64,000 nucleotides of DNA, taken from contig NZ_KZ984550.1 in NCBI RefSeq assembly GCF_003574445.1, positions 372,001 to 436,000 on the forward strand. Reading direction: 5' to 3'. Within the stretch, counting starts at the first letter, position 1; each line of letters opens with the position of its first letter. The translations under genes and the position numbers were made by a program. This document shows, piece after piece, positions 16,667-25,143 of this stretch. This DNA is from Streptomyces sp. YIM 130001 (GTDB lineage: Bacteria; Actinomycetota; Actinomycetes; Streptomycetales; Streptomycetaceae). Under the pieces are notes generated by a model. The model ran no database searches and was not told the DNA's origin. It was given only the letters and a program-made list of their open reading frames with translations.

Positions 16667-18973
16667 CTACTCCCCCACCGACACCACAGCGGCCTGCGGA
16701 CGGATCGGCAGCCGGTTGACCGGCCGCCCCGTCGCCGCCCGCACCGCGGCCGCGACCGCCGCCGGGGACGTCACGACGGGCGCCGCGGACGCCGCCTTCG
16801 CGCCGAACGGCGCCACGACGTCCCGTTCCTCGACCAGCTTCACGATGCGGATCTCTGGTGCGTCCAAGGCCGTGGGCAGTGCGTACCCCGTGAGGTCGGG
16901 GTGCCGGACGAGCCCGCGCGGCGCGCGCAGATTCTCCATCAGCGCGGCGCCGACGCCCTGTGTGACACCGGCCTCGATACGGGCCCTGAGCTGCGCCGGG
17001 TTGAGCACCCGGCCCACGTCCTGGGCGACGGCCAGTTCGACGACCCGGACCGCGCCGATCTCCACATCGACGTCGACCACGGCACGTACGGCGCAGAACG
17101 CCATGCCGACGAACGCGTCTCCCTGTCCCGTCTCGTCGAGCGGCTCCGTCGGGTGCGGGCGGCACTGTGCGGTCGCCCACAGCTCCTTGCCGTCCATGGC
17201 CTCCATGACCGTGGTGGACAGCACACCGTCGTACGAGGTGATCTTGCCGTCGGTGATCTGGAGCAGCTCCGTGGACATGCCGAACTTGGCGGCGAGCGGC
17301 TGCAGAAGCTGGGTCCTGACCATCTTCGCGGCCCGTTCCACCGCACCGCCGGAGACCCAGGTGTGGCGCCCGCGGCAGGCGGGGCCCGCCGGCGGCTGGT
17401 CGGTGTCGGCGGGGGCGACGTGCACCTCGTCGATGCCGAGCGTCTCCTGCACGACCTGGCGGGCGAGTGTGGCGAAGCCCTGGCCGGTGTCGACCGCGGC
17501 ACAGATCACGGTGGCCACACCGTCCTTGACCTTCACGGTGGCCGTGGAGACTTCGTCGGCGCCCTCGGCGCCGAGCATGTGGACCATGCCGAGTCCGTAG
17601 CCGACACCGCGGCGGACCGCGCCCGGTTCGCCCGCGCCCTCCGGGCCCCCGGGCAGCAGCCAGTCCTCCTCGGGGGTGTCCTTGGGCAGCTGGGGCAGCG
17701 GGAAGTCCCGTACCTCGCGCAGCAGTTCGGCCACCGGTGCGGGGCAGGTCACCGTCTGGCCGGTGGGCAGGATGTCGCCGGTGGACAGGGCGTTGCGCAG
17801 GCGCAGCTCGGCCGGGTCCGCGCCGAGGCGGGCGGCGAGCTTGTCCATCTGGGCCTCGTAGGCGGCGCACACCTGCATCGCGCCCTCGCCCCTGACGTGT
17901 CCTGACGGCGGGTTGTTGGTGCGTACGGCCCAGCCCTCGATGAAGGCGTGCGGGACGACGTACGGGCCGCAGGCGAACGCCACCGCGGCGGCGAGCGATT
18001 CGGACGAGGCGTCCGCGTAGGCGCCGCCGTCGAGCAGGATCTGCGCCTCGACCTTCACCAGCCGCCCCTCGGCGTCGGCGTGGTGGCGGTAGCGCAGCAG
18101 GGTGGGGTGCCGGTGCGGGTGGCCGAGGAAGGCCTCCTCGCGCGTGGCGGTGATTTTCACCGGGCAGCCGGTCTTCAGGGCGAGCAGTCCGAGCGGCAGT
18201 TGCAGACCGGGGTCCTCGCGGTCCGCGGTGGCGCCCGGTACGCCGGTGACGACGACCTTCACGCGGGACGGTTCGAGCCCGTAGCAGGCGGCCGCGAGGT
18301 CGCGGTCCGCGTGCGGGTCGGTGGAGGCGACGTAGAGCTCCACGCCGCCGTCCGGCCGCGGCACCGCGAGGCCGGCCTCGGCGCCGATGGGGGCGGGGTC
18401 CTGGCGGCCGATGCGGTACAGGCCCTCGACGACGACCTCGCCGGTCGCCTCGGGGTCGCCGTAGCGCAGCGGGATGTGGCGGATCAGGTTCCCGTCGGGG
18501 TGCAGGGGCTCGGCGCCGAACGCCTCTTCGGGGTCGGTGACCGGTTCCAGGACCTCGTACTCGACGGCGATGGCGGCGGCGGCCATCCGCGCGGTGTCGG
18601 GATGGTCCGCGGCGACGGCGGCGATCGGCTCGCCGTGGTGGCGCACCAGGTCGGAGGCGAAGACCGGGCGGTCGGCGATGCGGCGGCCGTGGGCGGCGTC
18701 GCCGGGGACGTCCTCGTGGGTGACGACGGCGTGCACGCCGGGCATGGCCGCGGCGAACGAGGTGTCGATGGAGACCACGCGCGCGTGGGGGTGCGGTGAG
18801 CGCAGGATGGCTGCCCACAGCAGTCCCTCGGCCCACAGGTCTGCGGCGTACGGGAAGGTGCCCTCGGTCTTGGCGCGGGCGTCGTCCGGCTTGAGTGAGG
18901 TGCCGAGCCCGTGCGGCGGCGGGGCCGGGGCCGTCCCGGTGGGGTCGGCCGCGGTGGCGGTCTCGTTGCTCAC
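16667..18973 (-). CDS. Xanthine dehydrogenase-family molybdenum-binding subunit lacking the catalytic glutamate
   Basis: Large (768-residue) molybdopterin subunit of a molybdenum hydroxylase. Family blocks are clear: GEPIAAVAADHPDTARMAAA, the RGEG loop (VRGEGAMQVCAAYEAQMDK), DTGQGFATLARQVVQETLG, and AVAQDVGRVLNPAQL. The C-terminal block that normally reads PFGAKGVGEP reads PFGAKAASAA (722-731), so Ala730 sits where the family's active-site glutamate should be. The start is GTG 18973, overlapping the 2Fe-2S gene stop by four bases (GTGA). Third gene of the FAD / 2Fe-2S / Mo operon. Either the enzyme uses a different base or it has another role; the substrate cannot be assigned and xanthine is doubtful. 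Confidence 0.86.
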   Translation of the reverse strand: MSNETATAADPTGTAPAPPPHGLGTSLKPDDARAKTEGTFPYAADLWAEGLLWAAILRSPHPHARVVSIDTSFAAAMPGVHAVVTHEDVPGDAAHGRRIADRPVFASDLVRHHGEPIAAVAADHPDTARMAAAAIAVEYEVLEPVTDPEEAFGAEPLHPDGNLIRHIPLRYGDPEATGEVVVEGLYRIGRQDPAPIGAEAGLAVPRPDGGVELYVASTDPHADRDLAAACYGLEPSRVKVVVTGVPGATADREDPGLQLPLGLLALKTGCPVKITATREEAFLGHPHRHPTLLRYRHHADAEGRLVKVEAQILLDGGAYADASSESLAAAVAFACGPYVVPHAFIEGWAVRTNNPPSGHVRGEGAMQVCAAYEAQMDKLAARLGADPAELRLRNALSTGDILPTGQTVTCPAPVAELLREVRDFPLPQLPKDTPEEDWLLPGGPEGAGEPGAVRRGVGYGLGMVHMLGAEGADEVSTATVKVKDGVATVICAAVDTGQGFATLARQVVQETLGIDEVHVAPADTDQPPAGPACRGRHTWVSGGAVERAAKMVRTQLLQPLAAKFGMSTELLQITDGKITSYDGVLSTTVMEAMDGKELWATAQCRPHPTEPLDETGQGDAFVGMAFCAVRAVVDVDVEIGAVRVVELAVAQDVGRVLNPAQLRARIEAGVTQGVGAALMENLRAPRGLVRHPDLTGYALPTALDAPEIRIVKLVEERDVVAPFGAKAASAAPVVTSPAAVAAAVRAATGRPVNRLPIRPQAAVVSVGE

Positions 18974-20763
18974 GCCTGGCCTCCGTCGTGCGGGTACTGC
19001 TCGGGGTCGTGCGGGTACTGCTCGGGCCCCTGCCCGTACGGGCCGGGGTGCGCGCTGCCGGCGCCGGGCGGCGCCTGGTGCGGGATGCGGGCATCCCGTT
19101 CCGCGGCATCTGCCTGCTGCTGCTTCTCCTCGGCCTCGGCGGCCGACGCGGCGCGCCGTTCGGCGACGACCTCGCTGACGGCGTCGAGCACTCCGCGGTA
19201 GCCGGTGCAGCGGCAGAGGTTGCCGCTGAGGGCCTGCCGGGCCTCGCGCTCGCTCGGGTCGGGGTTGCCGGCCAGCAGGTCGTGCACGGTCATCGCCATG
19301 CCGGGGATGCAGAAGCCGCACTGGACGGCGCTGCCACAGGTCAGGGCGCGCTGGACGTCGGAGGGCCGCCCGTCGGCGGCGAGCCCCTCGACGGTACGGA
19401 TCTCGCTGCCCGCGGTGGTGGCCGCGGGCACCAGGCAGGAGGCGACGAGCCGGCCGTCGACCTGGACCGCGCAGGCTCCGCACTCACCCTGCGAGCAGCC
19501 GTCCTTGGCGCCCGCGAGGCCGAGGCGTTCGCGCAGCACGTAGAGCAGTGATTCACCGATCCAGGCGTCGGTGACGGGCCGGTCCGCCTCGTTGACGCTG
19601 AGGACGTAGGAGGCGAGGGGGCGGTCGTCGTGGAAGGCGGGCTGCGGCGCTTCGGCCGGCGCCGGGTCCTGGGCCTCGTCGGCCGTGTCCTCGGCCGGTG
19701 CGTCCGTCTGCGGGGCCTGGGCGCCGGGACCTTGGGCGGCCTCGTCGTCCGCGGCTTGCTCGTCCCGTGCCGGAGCGGTTTCCTCTGCGCCGGTCTCTTC
19801 GGGGACGGCTGCTACGAACTCGTCGTCCCCCCTCCCCGCGCGCGTGGAGGCCGTTTCGTCGGCAGCGGCGGCGCCGTCGTCCCGAGGCTCACTGCGCGGT
19901 TCCTCCCGCGGCGCCCAGGGCGCCGGTGCGCCGCCCGGCAGGGTCGCCGGAGCCGCGGCCGCCCACTCCCTGACGAGCGCCGACCGCGTGAACTCGCCCG
20001 ACTCGTCGGGCAGATCGCCCCGCGCCACGGGAATGGACCACTGTCCGGTGACATTCGCCGCGTCGTCCGCGGCCGTCACGCCGTCGCCGACGCTCCCGTC
20101 CTCGGGGCGTCCCTGCGCGTCCTGTGCGAACTGCGCATCCGCGAACGGCGCACCGCCCTGCGCACCTTCGGTGAACGACCACGATCCCGTCGCCGCCGAC
20201 GGATCCGGAGCGGGCTGCTGCGGCGCGTTGGGCTCGGGCCAGTGCACGGCCTGCCCGCCGTCCCCGGCCCCGGTCCGCGGCCCGTCGAAGTTCGGCACGA
20301 TGAACGCGCCGGTGGCCGCCGGGTCGGTCGCGGCACCGGGCGCCACGGAGATCGGCGGCGGCACGAACCCGCTGCCGGGCGCCGCGAGCGGGATGTCCGC
20401 GTAGCCCTCGGGGAGCTGGACGAACGCCGTGGCGTCCGCGTCGAACGCGCCCTGCGGGGTCGGCTGCCAGCCGCCCTCGGCGCTGTCCTGGTCCTGGCCT
20501 GCGGCCTCGTCGCCGTAGCCGCCCTCGCCGGGCTGCGATCCGTACCCCCGCGGCTGTCCGTACGTCACCGGCGGCCCGTACGCGGCGGGCTGTCCGTAGG
20601 GGTTCTGGTAGTGCGCCTGGGGCGAGCCCTCGGGGCCACCGCTGTGCGGTCCGTACCCGCCGTTCTCCGCGTCGTACGCTCGCTGACCGGCGTTCTCGGC
20701 GTCGTACGCGCCCTGGCCGCCGTTCTCGCGGTCTTCGTCACCGTTGTGCTGGGTGTTGCTCAC
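18970..20763 (-). CDS. 2Fe-2S subunit of the molybdenum hydroxylase with long disordered N-terminal extension
   Basis: A 597-residue protein in which only about residues 390-545 form the usual two-cluster electron-transfer subunit. Cysteines 423, 428, 431 and 443 form the plant-type 2Fe-2S site (CSQGECGAC...C), and CGFC (482-485) with CRC (517-519) form the helical-domain cluster. Normal CoxS/XdhC-type subunits are about 150-170 residues. The first 385 residues are rich in Gly, Pro, Gln, Tyr and acidic residues and look disordered, and a further disordered tail ends in a PEQYPHD repeat. GTG start overlaps the FAD gene stop (GTGA at 20760-20763). Transfers electrons from the Mo site to FAD. 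Confidence 0.9.
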   Translation of the reverse strand: MSNTQHNGDEDRENGGQGAYDAENAGQRAYDAENGGYGPHSGGPEGSPQAHYQNPYGQPAAYGPPVTYGQPRGYGSQPGEGGYGDEAAGQDQDSAEGGWQPTPQGAFDADATAFVQLPEGYADIPLAAPGSGFVPPPISVAPGAATDPAATGAFIVPNFDGPRTGAGDGGQAVHWPEPNAPQQPAPDPSAATGSWSFTEGAQGGAPFADAQFAQDAQGRPEDGSVGDGVTAADDAANVTGQWSIPVARGDLPDESGEFTRSALVREWAAAAPATLPGGAPAPWAPREEPRSEPRDDGAAAADETASTRAGRGDDEFVAAVPEETGAEETAPARDEQAADDEAAQGPGAQAPQTDAPAEDTADEAQDPAPAEAPQPAFHDDRPLASYVLSVNEADRPVTDAWIGESLLYVLRERLGLAGAKDGCSQGECGACAVQVDGRLVASCLVPAATTAGSEIRTVEGLAADGRPSDVQRALTCGSAVQCGFCIPGMAMTVHDLLAGNPDPSEREARQALSGNLCRCTGYRGVLDAVSEVVAERRAASAAEAEEKQQQADAAERDARIPHQAPPGAGSAHPGPYGQGPEQYPHDPEQYPHDGGQA

Positions 20764-21659
20764 GCCAGTGCCCTTCCGAGTGCTCGCCGGGCCAGCGCGG
20801 CGACCGTGCGACGCAGGTGCAGTACCCCCGGCGAAAGCTGCTCAGGCGTCCCGTCGGGCGCCGTGCGGTCGGGGATGCAGGCCGCTGCCACGTAGTCGCC
20901 GAAGGCTGTGAGGGCCTCCGGCGCGAGGGCGCGGCCCGCGCCCCAGTCGATGTGCGAGGCGACCCAGGCCTCGGCCTCCAGGGGGCGCAGCGGCATCGGC
21001 GCTATGGCGCCCACCGCGCAGCGCACTCCGCGCCGAGCCGGGTCGAGGACCACGGCCACGGACCCGGTCGAACGCCCGGGTCCGGTCCGTCCGGTCGCCT
21101 TGAGGAAGACCTGCGGCGCGTGCAGCAGCGGTACCCGCACGTAGCCGATGAGTTCACCCGCGCGCAGGTTGTCCATACCGGCGAGCAGGTGGGACACCGG
21201 GACCTCGCGCAGCGCACCGCCGGGTCCTGCGATGACGAGAGTCGCCTCGAGGGCGGCGAGTACGGGCAGTGAGTCACCGGTCGGTGCCCCGGAGGCGATG
21301 TTGCCGCCGAGCGTGCCCGCGTTGCGGATGGTGGGCGGGCCTGCCGCACGCGCCGCTGCGGCGAGGGCCGGGATCAGGGCGGCGAAGTCGGGGCGCCCTA
21401 TGCGCGCGTGGGTGAGCCCGGCGCCGAGCAGCGCGTGGCCGTCCTGGTACTGCCAGCCCCGGATCTCGCTGATCCGGCCGAGGCCCACCAGGGCGGCGGG
21501 CCGCAGCTGTCCCGAGTTGACCGAGGTCATCAGGTCGGTGCCGCCTGCCACCGGCACGGCTGCCGGGGTGGCCGCGAGCGCCTCCACGGCCTCGTCGAGC
21601 GAGGCGGGAAGCAGCACGGACGGCGCGGCGTGCGTCGAATGCGGTGCGTGCGTGGTCAA
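20760..21659 (-). CDS. FAD-binding subunit of the molybdenum hydroxylase
   Basis: A 299-residue CoxM/XdhB-type flavoprotein, first gene of the operon. FAD-contact motifs are visible: VPVAGGTDLMTSVNSGQLRP near the N-terminus and the TIRNAGTLGGNIASGAPTGD block (the family GGNI motif). I chose the TTG at 21659 because GGAAGGGG lies about nine bases upstream and residues before it show no family similarity; the frame is open to an ATG at 21746. It accepts electrons from the 2Fe-2S subunit and passes them to NAD or another acceptor. Confidence 0.87.
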   Translation of the reverse strand: MTTHAPHSTHAAPSVLLPASLDEAVEALAATPAAVPVAGGTDLMTSVNSGQLRPAALVGLGRISEIRGWQYQDGHALLGAGLTHARIGRPDFAALIPALAAAARAAGPPTIRNAGTLGGNIASGAPTGDSLPVLAALEATLVIAGPGGALREVPVSHLLAGMDNLRAGELIGYVRVPLLHAPQVFLKATGRTGPGRSTGSVAVVLDPARRGVRCAVGAIAPMPLRPLEAEAWVASHIDWGAGRALAPEALTAFGDYVAAACIPDRTAPDGTPEQLSPGVLHLRRTVAALARRALGRALA

Positions 21660-21981
21660 CCGGCTGCCCCTTCCCAGTGCCCTGCCCGTCGGGCTCGTTC
21701 CGCCGTACGGTACGTGCTCCACAACTGGACGTGGCAACTCTGGCACATGTTGCGGGCCCGCCGACGAACGGGTCCGCTACGAGCTTTTCCTACCTCTTCG
21801 CGAGGTAGGTCCGTAATCATCGAATCCGGGCTCGAAGTACCACTGGTGGCTTTTTGCGAACCCTTGTCCGTGTTCTGTCCCGCGACGTGCCGTCCCACGA
21901 CGTGCCGTCCCACGACGTGCTGTCCCACGACCCCCCAGAGTCCCAGGGCCGCACCCCTGGGACGTGCGCTCCGCGGGACAC
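21660..21981. other. Intergenic region upstream of the molybdenum hydroxylase operon
   Basis: 322 bases, expected to hold the operon promoter (minus strand) and the end of the hexosaminidase transcript. Visible structure: an eight-base perfect inverted repeat CCTACCTC/GAGGTAGG at 21789-21796 and 21802-21809, and three tandem 15-mers at 21883-21927. No gene is evident. Confidence 0.55.
21883..21927. repeat. Three tandem 15-base repeats
   Basis: CGACGTGCCGTCCCA at 21883-21897 and 21898-21912 (exact), and a third copy with one change at 21913-21927. Located just after the hexosaminidase stop and before the molybdenum hydroxylase promoter region. Function unknown. Confidence 0.85.
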
Positions 21982-23613
21982 TCACACGTTCGGGGGCGCT
22001 CCCTCGATCGGGCGTCCGAGAACACCGGGCCGCTGCTGCCACGGCAACGGCCCGCCGGGCGGCCGGTATCCGACGCCGAGTGCGTCAAGTCGCGCGTAGT
22101 GGGCGGTCATCCGTGAGCCGAACCCGGCGTAGTCCCGCTCCTCGGGCGCGGGCAGCACACTCCAGGCGACCTCGCTGAAGGCGACGAGCCGCGGGAACGC
22201 CTGGTAGTCCACGCGCGCCTGGCTCTCCATCACCTCGGTCCACAGGTTGGCCTGGGTGCCGATGACGTGCCGCGCCTGTTCGGGCGTCAACTGCGGCGGT
22301 ACGGGCTCGAAGCGGTAGACGTCCTCGAGGGTGCGGACGTACCCGATCGGCACCGGCTCGTTCTCTCCGCCGTGCTGCCGGTGGTCCAAGTACACCTGTT
22401 GTTCGGGGCACATGACGACGTCGTGGCCCGACTGCGCGGCCGCGATACCGCCCGCGTAGCCACGCCAGGAGGACACCGTGGCGCCGGGTGCGAGGCCGCC
22501 CTCGAGGATCTCGTCCCAGCCGATGAGCCGGCGTCCGCGCTCGGTGAGCCAACTGTCGAAGTGCCGGATGAACCAGGACTGGAGCTCGTCCTCGTCGGCG
22601 AGACCGAGCTCCTTGATGCGGGCCTGCGCGGCCGGGGACTGCTTCCACTGGTCCTTGGGGCACTCGTCGCCGCCGACGTGCACGAAGGTCGACGGGAAGA
22701 GTTCCAGGAGCTCCTCGAAGACGCCCTCGTAGAAGCGAAGGACGTTGTCAGTGGGGGCCAGTACGTTCGGTGTGACGCCCCAGGAGTCCCAGACGGAGAG
22801 GGTGGTGGTGTCGATGACGTCGGTGTTGCCGAGTTCGGGGTACGCGGAGATGGCGGCCTGCGAGTGGCCCGGGATGTCCACCTCGGGGACGACGCTGATA
22901 TGCCGCTCGGCGGCGTAGGCGACGATCTCGCGGATGTCGTCCTGGGTGTAGTAGCCGCCGTGCGGCTTGTCCTCCCACAGCGGTGAGGCGCGATGGCCGT
23001 ACTTGGTGCGCGAGCGCCAGGACGCGTGCTCGGTGAGCTTCGGGTAGCGCTTGATCTCGACGCGCCAGCCCTGGTCGTCGCTGAGGTGGAAGTGGAAGAC
23101 GTTCAGCTTGTGCGCGGCAAGGAGGTCGATGAAGCGCAGCACGCCGTCCTTCGGCATGAAGTGCCGTGCCACGTCGAGCATGCTGCCGCGCCAGCGGAAG
23201 CGCGGCCGGTCCTCGATCGAGGTGCCGGGCAGCGTCCACTGCCGCTGGGCGACGGGAGCACGGCGGAAGGCTTCGGGGCCCACGAGTTGACGCAGTGTCT
23301 GGGCGCCCCAGAAGACGCCTGCCGCGCCGCCACCGAGGATGGTGACGCCACTGTGGGCCACGTCGAGCCGGTAGCCCTCGGGTCCGGGCGCTCCGGCTCC
23401 GTCCGGGTCGATGCGCAGGCGCACCGCGTGCGGATCACCGGCCGCTCCGGGGGCGAGGGGCAGTCCGGTGGCCGCGCCGATCGTCCCGCGCAGCCAGCGT
23501 GCGGTGCCCTCGGTGCCGGGGCCCGCGTCGATGACGGTGTGCTCGTCGAGTACGAAGTCTCCCGGGGTCGCGCGGCGGGCGCGCGGTGCCGGGATGAGTC
23601 CGGGATCTGTCAT
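21982..23613 (-). CDS. Beta-N-acetylhexosaminidase (GH20)
   Basis: Hydrolyses terminal beta-linked GlcNAc/GalNAc, as in chitin oligosaccharides. 543 residues: an N-terminal GH20b-like domain to about 130, then the catalytic barrel starting at RFRWRGSMLDVARHFMP. The catalytic Asp-Glu pair is D316-E317 in HVGGDECPK, used in substrate-assisted catalysis. No signal peptide is present from ATG 23613, so it probably acts in the cytoplasm on imported chito-oligosaccharides. Single gene; neighbours are unrelated. The ribosome binding site is weak, and the frame is open further upstream, but the upstream part looks non-coding. Confidence 0.92.
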   Translation of the reverse strand: MTDPGLIPAPRARRATPGDFVLDEHTVIDAGPGTEGTARWLRGTIGAATGLPLAPGAAGDPHAVRLRIDPDGAGAPGPEGYRLDVAHSGVTILGGGAAGVFWGAQTLRQLVGPEAFRRAPVAQRQWTLPGTSIEDRPRFRWRGSMLDVARHFMPKDGVLRFIDLLAAHKLNVFHFHLSDDQGWRVEIKRYPKLTEHASWRSRTKYGHRASPLWEDKPHGGYYTQDDIREIVAYAAERHISVVPEVDIPGHSQAAISAYPELGNTDVIDTTTLSVWDSWGVTPNVLAPTDNVLRFYEGVFEELLELFPSTFVHVGGDECPKDQWKQSPAAQARIKELGLADEDELQSWFIRHFDSWLTERGRRLIGWDEILEGGLAPGATVSSWRGYAGGIAAAQSGHDVVMCPEQQVYLDHRQHGGENEPVPIGYVRTLEDVYRFEPVPPQLTPEQARHVIGTQANLWTEVMESQARVDYQAFPRLVAFSEVAWSVLPAPEERDYAGFGSRMTAHYARLDALGVGYRPPGGPLPWQQRPGVLGRPIEGAPPNV

Positions 23614-23724
23614 GGGGCGAGCCTGCCACGCCGCCGAGACGGTGGGACAGCACCCCCGGCGGTCGATCACGCCTGTGACGAGGGAACTTGGCGCGCCGTG
23701 CGGGCAGCGGAGGACCGCTGAGCC

Positions 23725-23770
23725 GGTTCGTGCCGGACCCCGGTACGGGATCCGGGTTCCGGCACGAACC
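23725..23770. terminator. Terminator hairpin after the DUF3039 gene
   Basis: GGTTCGTGCCGGA (23725-23737) pairs with TCCGGCACGAACC (23758-23770). The loop itself contains a smaller CCGG-based stem. It lies 42 bases beyond the DUF3039 stop on the minus strand. Confidence 0.7.
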
Positions 23771-23811
23771 ACCCTGCGGAGGTGCAGAGGTGCGGGCCTC
23801 GATGGCCGCGA

Positions 23812-24117
23812 CTACTTCTTGTCGCCGCCCTTGCCGCCCTTGCCGCCGCCCTTGTCACCGTCTCCGCCGGCGCCCATGGACTCGTAGATCTCCTTGCACA
23901 TGGGGCACACCGGGTACTTCTTCGGGTCGCGGCCCGGGACCCAGACCTTGCCGCAGAGTGCCACGACGGGCGAACCGTCGAGCGCGCTCGCCATGATCTT
24001 GTCCTTCTGGACGTAATGGGCGTAGCGCTCGTGGTCACCGTCTCCGTGCGACGTCTGCGGCGTCGGCTCTACGAGGGTCCCCGTACCTGCCCCGCGCTCG
24101 GGCTCGAGAGTGCTCAT
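23812..24117 (-). CDS. DUF3039 protein with zinc-binding-like cysteines
   Basis: A 101-residue conserved actinobacterial protein. The core HERYAHYVQKDKIMASALDG and ALCGKVWVPGRDPKKYPVCP (followed by MC) is the DUF3039 signature. The single Cys after VAL and the CPMC pair could bind zinc with one histidine. The C-terminal 25 residues are a Gly/Lys/Asp repeat likely to be disordered. Function is unknown in the family; a nucleic-acid-linked role is only a guess. It is monocistronic, followed by a terminator. Confidence 0.88.
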   Translation of the reverse strand: MSTLEPERGAGTGTLVEPTPQTSHGDGDHERYAHYVQKDKIMASALDGSPVVALCGKVWVPGRDPKKYPVCPMCKEIYESMGAGGDGDKGGGKGGKGGDKK

Positions 24118-24238
24118 AACTGCCAAGGGTACCCAGGCCCCGGAGATGCCCGCAGCGCCTGCCGCGACGGACACCACGACGGGCCGCGGCGTACGGACCG
24201 GGCCGGGCGGGTCCGACGGCAGGACCGTCACGGGGCGG

Positions 24239-24835
24239 TCAGTTGAGGGACGGATCGTCCGGATATGTGGCGACCATGGCGAGTTCGCTGCGCTGCCGCC
24301 GCAGCACCGCCCGCCACAGACTCTCCGGTACCGGCGAAGAGACGTCCCCGGGCTCGGATTCGACCACGTACCAGGCACCCTCGGTCAGTTCGTCCTCGAG
24401 CTGGCCGGGCCCCCACCCGGCGTACCCGGCGAAGATGCGCAGCGAACCGAGGGCCGCGGCGAGCAGCTCCGGCGGGGTCTCCAGGTCCACGAGGCCGATC
24501 GCGCCGTGCACCCGCCGCCAGCCGATCGGATCCCGTACGCCCGGCTTGGGCCCCGTGTGATCGTCGCCGGGGACCACTCCGACGCCGAGCGCCGAGTCGA
24601 GGGAGACCGGTCCGCCCTGGAAGACGACGCCGGGCTCACCGGTGAGCGAGGCCCAGCCCTCCAGGATGTCGTCGACCCCGACGGGCGTCGGCCGGTTGAG
24701 GACGACGCCGAGCGAGCCCTCCTCGTCGTGGTCGAGGAGCAGCACCACGGCCCGGTCGAAATTCGGGTCCGCCAGGGCAGGCGTGGCCACGAGCAACCGC
24801 CCTGTGAGCGAGGACACCTCGGTCATGCGAGACAT
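24239..24835 (-). CDS. YqgE/AlgH family protein
   Basis: A 198-residue cytosolic protein of the UPF0301 family. Signature segments are SLTGRLLVATPALADPNFDR at the N-terminus, GVVLNRPTP, FQGGPVSLDSALG, and RIFAGYAGWGPGQLEDEL. ATG 24835 or the in-frame ATG 24826 could start it; both follow an AGGATG-like site. The family's biochemical role is unresolved. Divergent from murA with a 308-base shared upstream region; I recall the same yqgE-murA neighbourhood in Streptomyces. Confidence 0.92.
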   Translation of the reverse strand: MSRMTEVSSLTGRLLVATPALADPNFDRAVVLLLDHDEEGSLGVVLNRPTPVGVDDILEGWASLTGEPGVVFQGGPVSLDSALGVGVVPGDDHTGPKPGVRDPIGWRRVHGAIGLVDLETPPELLAAALGSLRIFAGYAGWGPGQLEDELTEGAWYVVESEPGDVSSPVPESLWRAVLRRQRSELAMVATYPDDPSLN

Positions 24836-25143
24836 GATCCCGCATCCTGCCCCTCGATGGGACGGCAACGGCCACAAGCACCCGGCCGGGCACCTCAATC
24901 CGCTGGCAGCGGCCGGATCCGGTTCCGCACCCGAGCCCCTCGCGTCCCGTCCGACCCGACCCCGATCCGGTGACCCTGTGCGGCCACCGGTGCACCGCTC
25001 GTGTCTGTTCGCGATCCGAAACGACTCGGGCCGCCCTCGCCCTTACAAGAAGGGGGTTGGCGCCCATTACGCTTGCGCCCGGGACTCGACAGGAGCTCGA
25101 CAGCCCACCAGCCCTCAGCCCACCTCACCGGAACGCGAGATAC
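24836..25143. other. Divergent promoter region of yqgE-like gene and murA
   Basis: 308 bases containing promoters for both genes. A possible murA promoter has TTACAA with TACGCT 19 bases on, near 25044-25074; the spacing is long and confidence is low. No RNA gene or operator is evident. Confidence 0.4.
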
